Below are positions 1 to 5,857 of a stretch of DNA of 10,146 nucleotides, piece after piece. The notes under the pieces were generated by a model. It saw only the letters and a list, made by a program, of their open reading frames with translations, had not been told where the DNA came from and did no database searches. This DNA is from an uncultured Bacilli bacterium. Its GTDB lineage: Bacteria; Bacillota_I; Bacilli_A; RF39; UBA660. The translations under genes and the position numbers were made by a program. The DNA lies in assembly GCA_947627835.1 (NCBI GenBank), contig CANQXM010000043.1:1-10146 (forward strand). Reading direction: 5' to 3'. How positions within the stretch are numbered: the first letter of the stretch is position 1; every line of letters begins with the position of its first letter.

Positions 1-187
1 AAAATGGTGGACGCTTACAGCAGATGGATCTAAGGGGTCAAAAGTTTTTGGAATTAATTATAATGGACGAATCATTTCTGATTATGCAAACAGTAAAAAA
101 TATGTCCGCTATGTCATTGTTGTGGATGGTACCAATTTATACCAAGAGGGAAATGGAACACAAAGTAATCCTTATATGATGAAATAA
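1..187 (+). CDS. C-terminal fragment of a secreted/surface protein
   Basis: The gene enters from the left edge (codons begin at base 2) and ends with TAA at 185-187, giving 61 visible residues. It reads KWWTLTADGSKGSK at the start of the window, then IVVDGTNLY and finally GNGTQSNPYMMK. A tail of the type 'VRPVI.. - G-x-G-T-x-S-N-P-Y' is, from memory, common at the end of secreted Bacillota proteins with a C-type-lectin-like fold (DUF6273-like or related). The run of Trp, Tyr, Asn and Gly with few charged residues agrees with an extracellular domain. It may belong to the same broad class as the two surface proteins at the right end, although it shares no obvious motif with their C-termini. The N-terminus, anchor and full domain order are not visible, so function stays open. 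A hairpin with a T-tract follows directly. Confidence 0.6.
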   Translation, partial: KWWTLTADGSKGSKVFGINYNGRIISDYANSKKYVRYVIVVDGTNLYQEGNGTQSNPYMMK

Positions 188-230
188 AAAAAGAAATCTT
201 TAGAAATTATTTTCTTTCAAGATTTCTTTT
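186..230. terminator. Bidirectional intrinsic terminator
   Basis: AAGAAATCTT (191-200) pairs perfectly with AAGATTTCTT (219-228), and the flanking A and T runs lengthen the stem to about 12 bp. The 18-base loop can close further through GAAA (203-206) with TTTC (215-218). A-tracts on one side and T-tracts on the other let it act in both directions: for the plus-strand gene ending at 187 and the minus-strand gene whose stop codon (207-209) lies inside the loop. Confidence 0.75.
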
Positions 231-719
231 CTTTTGCCCTTCTCTACTTGGAAAAGTAAAGGTCGTTTCTTTTGGATCTGTAATCACGTAGTTCTCGCTA
301 TTTGGGTAGTTTAGCATATAGGAACCCAAAAGACTTTTATAGCGTTTTTGCTCTTTTTGAAGTGCTTCTTGTTTTTCTTCTGATGCATCACTCATTTGTT
401 CTTGGATATCTAAATCTGTTTTTAAAACCGTGATTGGAAGTTTATGATCAAAACTGTGAATAAAAGCAAGCAAAGATGCTACATGAAAACGGTTTACTTG
501 ATTTACGAGTAAAATTACATAACTTACGCTATGATCAAAAAGATAATTCATCAGTTTGTTTTGAAAGTTTTGGTAAGCCCCTTTTAAATTTGGATCTGGT
601 TCTTGGATAATGATGCTTGACTCTTTGGTGTGACAACTAATTTCTTTGGCTAATTCTAGTTTTTCAATTGATTTTGGTCCAACTAAAACGATGAAACGAT
701 TTTTAATGGGAATATTCAT
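207..719 (-). CDS. Hypothetical 170-aa protein with degenerate P-loop-like N-terminus, beside HerA-like ATPase
   Basis: I do not recognise this protein at family level. It is 170 aa, soluble, with no signal peptide or membrane segment. Residues 9-25 (FIVLVGPKSIEKLELAK) have the strand-glycine-helix look of a nucleotide-binding P-loop, but a true Walker A (GxxxxGK[S/T]) is absent: the second Gly and the Ser/Thr are missing. A second hydrophobic strand, SYVILLVNQ (about 65-73), is followed by LPITVLKTDLD (about 94-104), a run resembling the core strands of P-loop kinases. A charged stretch, EEKQEALQKEQKRYKSLL (about 113-130), probably forms a helix or coiled coil. The tail is basic (REGQKKRNLERK). 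The ATG start is preceded by AGAGGTG seven bases upstream. The gene lies 57 bases downstream of the HerA-like gene and has its own promoter. A catalytically dead P-loop kinase-like protein is my best guess; I am sure of the gene, not of the role. Confidence 0.75.
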   Translation of the reverse strand: MNIPIKNRFIVLVGPKSIEKLELAKEISCHTKESSIIIQEPDPNLKGAYQNFQNKLMNYLFDHSVSYVILLVNQVNRFHVASLLAFIHSFDHKLPITVLKTDLDIQEQMSDASEEKQEALQKEQKRYKSLLGSYMLNYPNSENYVITDPKETTFTFPSREGQKKRNLERK

Positions 720-743
720 AAAAAAACACCTCTTTGCGGAGAT

Positions 744-772
744 ATTTTAAACGATATTTTGCTCTTTGACAA
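744..772 (-). promoter_or_regulatory. SigA-type promoter of the 170-aa gene
   Basis: Read on the minus strand, the -35 box is TTGTCA (bases 772-767, 5 of 6 consensus) and the -10 box is TAAAAT (749-744, 5 of 6), separated by exactly 17 bases. The -35 begins five bases after the stop codon of the upstream HerA-like gene. The expected start site near 737 leaves a leader of about 18 bases containing the ribosome binding site. The downstream gene can therefore be transcribed separately from the HerA-like gene. Confidence 0.7.
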
Positions 773-776
773 GTAG

Positions 777-2534
777 TTAAAACCATGTATCGGTTACATT
801 GATGTTGTTGCTATTTGGTTGTGGATCGGGTAAATCAAGTTTGGCAATTACTGGTAAAGCAAACGAAGTTCCAAAAGCGAGGGCCATTCCTGGACGCAAT
901 GTTTTTACTTTTTCTAAATCTCTAACGGTTACATTCGCAGAAATGGATGAAACAATTTTTAAGTCTTCTGGGTGAAAAAGACGGAATACAATGAAGTTAG
1001 AGCACTGACTTAATGCTGTTGCGGATAATTCACTTGGACGCTGTGTAATAAAGCCCATGATGACGCCATATTTTCTTCCCTCTTTGGTAATGCGATCAAA
1101 AATGTTGTAACCAAGAACATCGGTATCACTATCTTTATTTACGTAGCGATGCGCTTCTTCCAAAATAATATGGATGGGAAAAGACCCACGTGGATTTAAG
1201 TTGGTTGCATATTGAAAAAATAAACGGGAATAGATTTTCGTGAGGACCTTGGCAAAACGATCATCGATAAAATTAAAGTTCATATTGACTATTTGGGCAG
1301 GTTCGCGCATTGGAGTTTGAAATAACCTTTTGATGTACTCTTCTTTACTGATTGGATTTGGAACATCAAAATAACGACGCATGCTACTATTAATAATGGC
1401 ATGTAAGCGGACCTTTAAGCCATTGGCTTTTTCATACATACTTTGACTAGTAAAGGTTCCTTCACTTAATAAAGCAAATTCTAATGCATAATAGATATCT
1501 TCCAAATTATAAATGAAAGTATCTCCCAAAATGCCGGTTTCTAAGTCTACTTTTGTAAAATTTGCAAGGAAATCGATGACAAATTGAATGGCATTGATTT
1601 TCCCTTGAGCGTCAATATTTAAGCATTGGCGAACTGTTCTTGTATAACCTGGTTGAACGATTTCAGAATCTAAGTTTAAGGTTTTGGTGTTGTATTTCAT
1701 TAAAATGGAAATAATTTGGTCGCGAATTTGGGTTGGATTTCTTCCACTTGATAAAATATCCATTAGACATTTGGCAATGATATCATTTTTATATTCTTCA
1801 CTCTTTGGATCTGTACTTTTAAAAATATATACGTATTGTAAGGTTTTTTCAAGAATTGCAAGGAGCGAACTATCTTGAACTTCTAGTAAGATTGCTAAAT
1901 CATCAACATCTAAGAAATATGGCGGGATGGCAACGATTTCTGCTTTTTCATCTGAAACTTCGGTTGTGTAGTTTTTAACATGAATGCCGGGGATTTGTTC
2001 CATTTTAGCAAGAGCACTATGATATTCCCCGTAAATATCAAATAAGATGATATGAGCGTTTACGGGAATGGCTTCATTATTATAATAGAAGATGTTTTGA
2101 ATGATTCTGGCAACTCCACAAGATTTTCCGGTTCCAGTATTGCCAATAATGGCAAAGTGATGGGAAAAGAAATCATTCATGTTCATGGTTACTTTATATC
2201 CTTCATAGTTAATTGAACTTCCCAAAAGAAGGCTTTTTTTACTTGCATAATCTTGGGATCCAATTAACATTTCTAGTTCATTTTTATAGATTAAACGACA
2301 GCTTGCATTGATGGTTGGAACTTTTAAAATCCCACTTTGAAAATAGGTTTCTTTTAATTCTCCAAGTAACATAATGTGAAATTCTTCGATATCTACTTTG
2401 ATGATTTCACCAATGATTTTTCGATTTCCTTCGGTAAAGACTACATGCATATTTAAAAGATTGGTTTCTAATTTTCCACTTTTATTATTTACAATGATTA
2501 AGTTATCGGTAATGTCTTTGATTTCTCCAAACAT
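777..2534 (-). CDS. HerA-family ATPase (HAS-barrel + DUF87 helicase/translocase)
   Basis: This is a 585-aa hexameric-type DNA translocase of the HerA/FtsK superfamily. Residues 1-65 look like the HAS-barrel domain. The motor carries Walker A GNTGTGKS (131-138), the HerA signature DIYGEY (166-171), Walker B HIILEEAH (455-462) with the catalytic Glu pair, and the sensor/arginine region EGRKYG..TQRPSELS (485-504) followed by LSQCSNFIVFRL. This order and the TQRPSELS motif are diagnostic of HerA-like DUF87 proteins. In archaea HerA works with the nuclease NurA in DNA end resection; bacterial relatives serve DNA repair or defence and usually sit beside a nuclease or effector. Here the only same-strand neighbour is the 170-aa gene downstream, which shows no nuclease motif. 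The ATG start is preceded by AGGGTG. The C-terminus (PQPNSNNINVTDTWF) is polar and probably unstructured. Family assignment is firm; the physiological role is not. Confidence 0.93.
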   Translation of the reverse strand: MFGEIKDITDNLIIVNNKSGKLETNLLNMHVVFTEGNRKIIGEIIKVDIEEFHIMLLGELKETYFQSGILKVPTINASCRLIYKNELEMLIGSQDYASKKSLLLGSSINYEGYKVTMNMNDFFSHHFAIIGNTGTGKSCGVARIIQNIFYYNNEAIPVNAHIILFDIYGEYHSALAKMEQIPGIHVKNYTTEVSDEKAEIVAIPPYFLDVDDLAILLEVQDSSLLAILEKTLQYVYIFKSTDPKSEEYKNDIIAKCLMDILSSGRNPTQIRDQIISILMKYNTKTLNLDSEIVQPGYTRTVRQCLNIDAQGKINAIQFVIDFLANFTKVDLETGILGDTFIYNLEDIYYALEFALLSEGTFTSQSMYEKANGLKVRLHAIINSSMRRYFDVPNPISKEEYIKRLFQTPMREPAQIVNMNFNFIDDRFAKVLTKIYSRLFFQYATNLNPRGSFPIHIILEEAHRYVNKDSDTDVLGYNIFDRITKEGRKYGVIMGFITQRPSELSATALSQCSNFIVFRLFHPEDLKIVSSISANVTVRDLEKVKTLRPGMALAFGTSFALPVIAKLDLPDPQPNSNNINVTDTWF

Positions 2535-2556
2535 CTCTTCACCCTATTCTTTATTA

Positions 2557-2565
2557 AGTATATCA
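2557..2565 (-). promoter_or_regulatory. Candidate extended -10 promoter element for HerA-like gene
   Basis: On the minus strand the sequence TGATATACT gives a -10 box TATACT (2562-2557) with the extended TGn element directly before it. No good -35 box is seen 16-18 bases upstream, which is tolerated in extended -10 promoters. It lies 23 bases before the ATG, leaving room for a short leader with AGGGTG. Confidence 0.4.
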
Positions 2566-2582
2566 TATCAAAAAACAATCGG

Positions 2583-2610
2583 AAAAAAAAGAAGGTATCT
2601 TTCCTTCTTT
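2583..2610 (-). terminator. Intrinsic terminator of the tiny membrane-protein genes
   Basis: AAAGAAGG (2588-2595) pairs with CCTTCTTT (2603-2610) around a 7-base loop. On the minus strand the stem is followed by an uninterrupted T8 tract (bases 2590-2583). It begins two bases after the stop codon of the 42-aa gene, so it closes that transcription unit and separates it from the HerA-like gene. Confidence 0.75.
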
Positions 2611-2611
2611 C

Positions 2612-2740
2612 TTAGAAAATTAATCCACCAAGAATTATTGCAAGCAAAATGTATAGAATTAAGATAATGAAAGCGCTGTTATAAAGGTTGTTTCCTCCAC
2701 AGCTTCCTCCATTATTGTTTTCTTTTTTGCAACAGCTCAT
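2612..2740 (-). CDS. Tiny YjcZ-like membrane protein, 42 aa
   Basis: ATG at 2740-2738, TAA at 2614-2612. The head is hydrophilic and Cys/Gly/Asn-rich (MSCCKKENNNGGSCGGNN), followed by a single membrane span at about residues 22-42 (SAFIILILYILLAIILGG, ending LIF). The pattern 'short polar head, F-x-I/L-I-x-x-L-x-I-L-L-x-I-I-x-G, stop' matches the tiny transmembrane/YjcZ family of Bacillota, whose members are often under sporulation control in Bacillus. A textbook ribosome binding site, AAGGAGGTG (2753-2745), lies four bases before the ATG, and a terminator follows at once; both support a real gene. It is 21 bases downstream of a second gene of the same type, suggesting an operon made by duplication. 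Cys3, Cys4 and Cys14 in the head are unusual for the family. No function can be given beyond a small membrane protein. Confidence 0.8.
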   Translation of the reverse strand: MSCCKKENNNGGSCGGNNLYNSAFIILILYILLAIILGGLIF

Positions 2741-2761
2741 GGGACACCTCCTTATCAAAGA

Positions 2762-2851
2762 CTAGATGAATGCTCCTACAATTAAAACAAGTAAAATAAA
2801 TAATACTAGGATGATTGCAGGGCCAAGTCCGTTTTCACAGCAGTTGTTCAT
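2762..2851 (-). CDS. Tiny YjcZ-like membrane protein, 29 aa
   Basis: ATG at 2851-2849, TAG at 2764-2762, only 29 residues. The head MNNCCENGLGP carries a Cys4-Cys5 pair and is followed by a single membrane helix (AIILVLFILLVLIVGAFI, about 12-29) reaching the C-terminus. The core VLFILLVLIVGA is close to the remembered YjcZ-family consensus (VVLFILLIIVGA), so the family call is stronger than for the 42-aa neighbour. An ideal AAAGGAGG (2867-2860) sits eight bases before the ATG. It is the first gene of a two-gene unit, with a candidate SigE/SigK-type promoter upstream. In Bacillus, proteins of this kind accumulate in sporulating cells and spores, but their molecular job is unclear; whether this organism sporulates cannot be told from the window. 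Confidence 0.85.
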   Translation of the reverse strand: MNNCCENGLGPAIILVLFILLVLIVGAFI

Positions 2852-2884
2852 AATTCATTCCTCCTTTATTTGTCTTTTCATTTA

Positions 2885-2912
2885 TATTGTATGGAAAATT
2901 TAGGATTGCGTG
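2885..2912 (-). promoter_or_regulatory. Candidate SigE/SigK-type (sporulation mother-cell) promoter
   Basis: On the minus strand the sequence CATACAATA (2893-2885) fits the published -10 patterns of Bacillus SigK (CATAnnnTA) and SigE (CATACAnT). Sixteen bases upstream is CAC (2912-2910), fitting the short SigK -35 core (mAC, spacing 16-17). The SigE -35 is not evident. A start near 2877 would give a leader of about 26 bases carrying the AAAGGAGG site. The AC core is so short that its match means little alone; the -10 match next to YjcZ-like genes is what makes it credible. A poor SigA box (TATAAA) overlaps it. Confidence 0.4.
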
Positions 2913-2960
2913 CTAGGCATTTCATTTGTTTCTTATCGTTTTCATGGGTGATGGGAAAAC

Positions 2961-2989
2961 TTGTATTTTCCTTTGTTCCTTGTTATAAT
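2961..2989 (+). promoter_or_regulatory. SigA-type promoter of the prsA-like gene
   Basis: A perfect -10 TATAAT (2984-2989) is preceded by an extended TGT element (2981-2983), with a weak -35 TTGTAT (2961-2966) at 17-base spacing. The ribosome binding site AGGAGG (3001-3006) lies five bases before the ATG at 3012. The predicted leader is short, about 16 bases, leaving no room for a riboswitch. Confidence 0.75.
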
Positions 2990-3011
2990 GGATATGTTTT
3001 AGGAGGAAAAT

Positions 3012-4037
3012 ATGAAAAAGAAAATCGTGATTTTAGGGGTTTGTACGTTATTATTGTGTGGTTGTGGAAAAACAATTCCGACTTTGGAAAATGGTGAACA
3101 AGCAGTTGTTACTTTTGAAAATGGAGATAAAATTAGTGTAAATGACTTATATAATACCATTAAGGATTCTTATGCACTTCAAACTTTAATTCAAATGATT
3201 GATCAACATATTTTAGAGTTAGAATATCCAGATGAAATTGAAAGTAAGAAAGAAACTGCTGAAAGTACTATTAAAGCTATGGAAGAAAACTATGGAAAAG
3301 ATACTTTATTACAAATGTTACAAAGTTATGGCTATGCAAGTATTGAAGCTTATCAACAATCTTACTATGTCAACACTTTACAAAATCAAGCCATTATTGA
3401 TTATGGAAAACAACAAGTAACCGATAAAGAAATTGAAAAATATTATAATGAGAATGTGATTGGAGATATTGAGCTTAGTCATATTTTAATTACAGCAGAT
3501 ACTACAACGGATATGACCGATGAACAAAAGACTGAAGCAGAAAATAAAGCCAAGGAACAAGCTGAAAATCTTATTAAAGAAATTAATAATAGTGAAAATA
3601 AAAAAGAAAAATTTGAAGAATTAGCAAAACAATATTCGAAAGATGACAGTACTAAAGAAAATGGTGGTAATTTAGGATATATCAATATTGGAACATTAAG
3701 TACTGCTTATGATGAATTAATTGAAGCTGCCAAAGATTTAAAAGATGGAGAGATTTCTACAAAAGTGTTAACTACTGAACTTGGATATCATATTATTTAT
3801 CGAAATAGTCAAAAAGAAAAAGCAAGTTTAGATGATACGAGAGAATCTATTCGTGAAAAACTTGGAGAGAAAAAATTAGAGAATGATGGAACAATGAGTA
3901 TTACGGCACTTACTGAACTTCGTAAAAAATATGGAGTAGAAATTGTCGATTCAGAAATTCAAAAACAATATGGTAATTACATTTCTAATAGTATTGCTGC
4001 TATTGAAAATCAAAGTCAATCAAGTTCTACAAATTAA
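3012..4037 (+). CDS. prsA: PrsA-like lipoprotein foldase (parvulin peptidyl-prolyl isomerase)
   Basis: This is a 341-aa exported foldase that helps secreted proteins fold on the outer face of the membrane. Residues 1-17 form a lipoprotein signal peptide (MKKKIVILGVCTLLLCG) with lipobox L-C-G-Cys18, Cys18 being the lipidation site. Residues about 35-150 match the PrsA/SurA-type N-terminal chaperone helices. The parvulin domain spans about 152-265, with ELSHILI (154-160), GGNLGY (218-223) and LGYHIIYR (257-264), all standard PrsA landmarks. A long charged insertion (about 165-205) lies between the first strand and the SKDDSTKENGG segment. Helices at 270-320 complete the chaperone bowl, and a Ser/Gln/Asn-rich tail ends the protein. 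Length is near the usual 290-340 for PrsA. It stands alone, with its own promoter and terminator. Likely clients include the secreted proteins encoded nearby, an inference from context only. Confidence 0.92.
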   Translation: MKKKIVILGVCTLLLCGCGKTIPTLENGEQAVVTFENGDKISVNDLYNTIKDSYALQTLIQMIDQHILELEYPDEIESKKETAESTIKAMEENYGKDTLLQMLQSYGYASIEAYQQSYYVNTLQNQAIIDYGKQQVTDKEIEKYYNENVIGDIELSHILITADTTTDMTDEQKTEAENKAKEQAENLIKEINNSENKKEKFEELAKQYSKDDSTKENGGNLGYINIGTLSTAYDELIEAAKDLKDGEISTKVLTTELGYHIIYRNSQKEKASLDDTRESIREKLGEKKLENDGTMSITALTELRKKYGVEIVDSEIQKQYGNYISNSIAAIENQSQSSSTN

Positions 4038-4039
4038 TC

Positions 4040-4077
4040 AAAAAAAGATAATCAAAATATTTTCGATTATCTTTTTT
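4040..4077. terminator. Bidirectional terminator between prsA and recX
   Basis: GATAATC (4047-4053) pairs with GATTATC (4065-4071), and the flanking A-tract (4040-4046) and T-tract (4072-4077) extend the stem to about 13 bp with an 11-base AT-rich loop. It begins three bases after the prsA stop and lies 19 bases from the recX stop on the other strand, so it serves both convergent units. Confidence 0.85.
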
Positions 4078-4096
4078 GTTGCTTAAAATCTTCTTT

Positions 4097-4846
4097 TTAT
4101 TCCTCTTGATTATGAAAGCCTTTATTATAGAGGTGTCTTTGAACTTGAAATTCGAGTTCACTTCCAGAATATTTTCGACTTAGTTTCCGGATTAATTTTT
4201 CTTTTTCTCTTTTTAGTAATTCTTGATCTTCTTGCCAAGGAAGTTTTTCAATGGCTTCGGTTACCCATGCTTTTGGATATCCTAAATTGATACCATATTG
4301 AAGACATTTTAGTTTCCATTTACTGGGTCCATCAGTGTGTCTTCCTCTTGCTTTCTTTTCTATAATATGGTTTAGTTTTTCTTGCCAAGCTTCTTTCTCA
4401 ATCATTTGCATAGCATCTTGAATCACTTGTTCTTGCAAGCCCAAATCAGTTAATTTCCGTGTGATTTTTAAGGGACCATCATTGGTAAAAGCAAAGGTAT
4501 CATGTAGGTAACTTTGGGCGTAAATTTTTTCGTTTAAATACCCCATTTCTTCTAGTTTTTGAATGGCAAATTGAATACTTTTTTTGGAAAATTCGGCTTT
4601 ACTAAGGAGTTTTTCAAGTTCTTTTTTGGTACGCATTTTACGATTTAAGTAATCTAGGGCGACATAGTAAGATTTTAAGTTATTATTCTCTTCTTTGATT
4701 TGTTTTAATTCTTTTTCGCTGATTTCTTTTTTTGGTAGCAGGCTATATTTTACTAAGATATCGTCATATAAAAGAAAAGTCTCTTGATTTTCTAGCGTTA
4801 GTTCGTAGGTGTTTTTCTTTCCTTTTCTTATTTCTTTGATTTGCAA
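4097..4846 (-). CDS. recX: RecX, regulatory protein modulating RecA
   Basis: This 249-aa protein has the helical-repeat make-up of RecX, which binds RecA filaments and modulates recombination. The first module carries ALDYLNRKMRTKKELEKLL (63-81), the second GYLNEKIYAQSYLHD (102-116) with GPLKITRKLTDLGL (124-137), both typical. A third (about 155-200, ending GYPKAWVTEAIEKL) and a fourth (KLIRKLSRKYSGSELEFQVQRHLYNKGF region, 217-244) follow, so it is the long, Bacillus-type RecX rather than the short proteobacterial form. The N-terminal part (1-55) resembles the beta-rich leader of Bacilli RecX. The start is TTG (4846-4844), chosen because GAAGGG lies six bases upstream and the reading MQIKEIRKG begins as the family does; an ATG at about 4865 is out of frame. 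It is the last gene of the ackA-DHH-recX unit, 30 bases after the DHH gene. recA is not in the window. Confidence 0.9.
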   Translation of the reverse strand: MQIKEIRKGKKNTYELTLENQETFLLYDDILVKYSLLPKKEISEKELKQIKEENNNLKSYYVALDYLNRKMRTKKELEKLLSKAEFSKKSIQFAIQKLEEMGYLNEKIYAQSYLHDTFAFTNDGPLKITRKLTDLGLQEQVIQDAMQMIEKEAWQEKLNHIIEKKARGRHTDGPSKWKLKCLQYGINLGYPKAWVTEAIEKLPWQEDQELLKREKEKLIRKLSRKYSGSELEFQVQRHLYNKGFHNQEE

Positions 4847-4876
4847 GTTTTTCCCTTCTTTCCATGAAAAAAAGAT

Positions 4877-5839
4877 TTAGTTTTCTTTTTTATATTCTTT
4901 ACAGGCATTTTCTAAATCTTTTATTAATAAATCAATGTCACTTTCATTTTCTGTCCGAATTCCACTGGCACATTTATGTCCTCCACCATGATACTTTGCT
5001 GCAATTTCGTTAATGATAGGTCCTCTACTACGAATGCTAATGCGATATAATTTATTTTTTTCATCATAAGTGGCAAAGGTCCACACGTAAATATCTTTCA
5101 TGTAATTAAAATCATTAATCATATTTGATGGAGTGGATGCATCTACTTGATATTCTTTTAGGGTATCCGCATCAATTTTTACATAAGCAAGACCTGATGG
5201 GGTTATGGTTAAATGACTTGCTAGGTAACCTTGAAATTTTACTTCATTTATCGGACGCTCATACAACTTTTCATAAAGTGGAATAAAGTTTAAGTTGCTT
5301 CTTTCTAATAATGTTGTTACGGTTTTAAAGGTTTTCGTTGTTGTATAGGATAGTAAAAAGCGATCACTATCGGAAACAATTCCTAAATATAAATTGCTTG
5401 CAATGGAGTCATTTAGTTTTAAGTTGGATTGTAAAATTAAATCTGCTACTAACTGGCAAGTACTACAAGCGGTTTCATCAATCCATTCGGTCTTACCAAA
5501 GGCTTCTTCAAAAGGATGATGATCAATTTTAATGATTTCTTCTGGATTTAATTTATCAATTCCATCTACACGAACCCAATTTGGAACATCTAAAGTGATT
5601 AATAATACTTTTTTTAAAGTTAAATTATCAATATGATCGAGGACTCCAAATTTTTTATAACGAGCAACTCCAAGACCAATGGCATATACTTTTTTACTCG
5701 GATAAGTTAAACGAATTGAGTCACGAAGAGCAATTTGGCTGCAGATGGCATCTGGATCCGGTCCGGTATGTCTAGCAATGACAATTGTGTCGTATTTTTT
5801 GATGATTCGTGCTATTTTTTTAATGATTTCTTTGGCCAA
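4877..5839 (-). CDS. DHH/DHHA1 phosphoesterase, NrnA/MgpA-like (oligoribonuclease / pAp phosphatase)
   Basis: This 320-aa protein belongs to the DHH family of manganese-dependent phosphoesterases. Family members such as Bacillus NrnA degrade nano-RNA and dephosphorylate pAp; some close relatives act on cyclic dinucleotide products. Visible motifs are motif I RHTGPDPDAICSQ (23-35), motif II LDVPN (83-87), motif III DHH (106-108), motif IV GIVSDSDRF (153-161), and the DHHA1 substrate-binding GGGHKCASG (285-293). No membrane segments or PAS/GGDEF-like domains precede the DHH domain, so this is the stand-alone NrnA type, not GdpP. Motif II (usually LDT) and motif IV (usually D-T-G-R-F, here D-S-D-R-F) depart from the forms I expect. 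The start is TTG (5839-5837), supported by GGGAGG eight bases upstream. It follows ackA by 18 bases, so the two are almost certainly cotranscribed. Family is certain; substrate is not. Confidence 0.9.
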   Translation of the reverse strand: MAKEIIKKIARIIKKYDTIVIARHTGPDPDAICSQIALRDSIRLTYPSKKVYAIGLGVARYKKFGVLDHIDNLTLKKVLLITLDVPNWVRVDGIDKLNPEEIIKIDHHPFEEAFGKTEWIDETACSTCQLVADLILQSNLKLNDSIASNLYLGIVSDSDRFLLSYTTTKTFKTVTTLLERSNLNFIPLYEKLYERPINEVKFQGYLASHLTITPSGLAYVKIDADTLKEYQVDASTPSNMINDFNYMKDIYVWTFATYDEKNKLYRISIRSRGPIINEIAAKYHGGGHKCASGIRTENESDIDLLIKDLENACKEYKKEN

Positions 5840-5857
5840 ATTGACAACCTCCCTTTT

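Noticed and set aside
777..2534. HerA-based phage-defence system (HerA with Sir2, DUF4297 or NurA)
   Set aside because: No Sir2, nuclease or other effector gene is beside it; the only same-strand neighbour has no recognisable catalytic motif.
2398..3097. Plus-strand frames of 89 aa (2398-2667) and 75 aa (2870-3097)
   Set aside because: The first is antisense to the HerA-like gene and the 42-aa gene; the second overlaps the prsA promoter, ribosome binding site and signal peptide in another frame. Neither has its own start signals.
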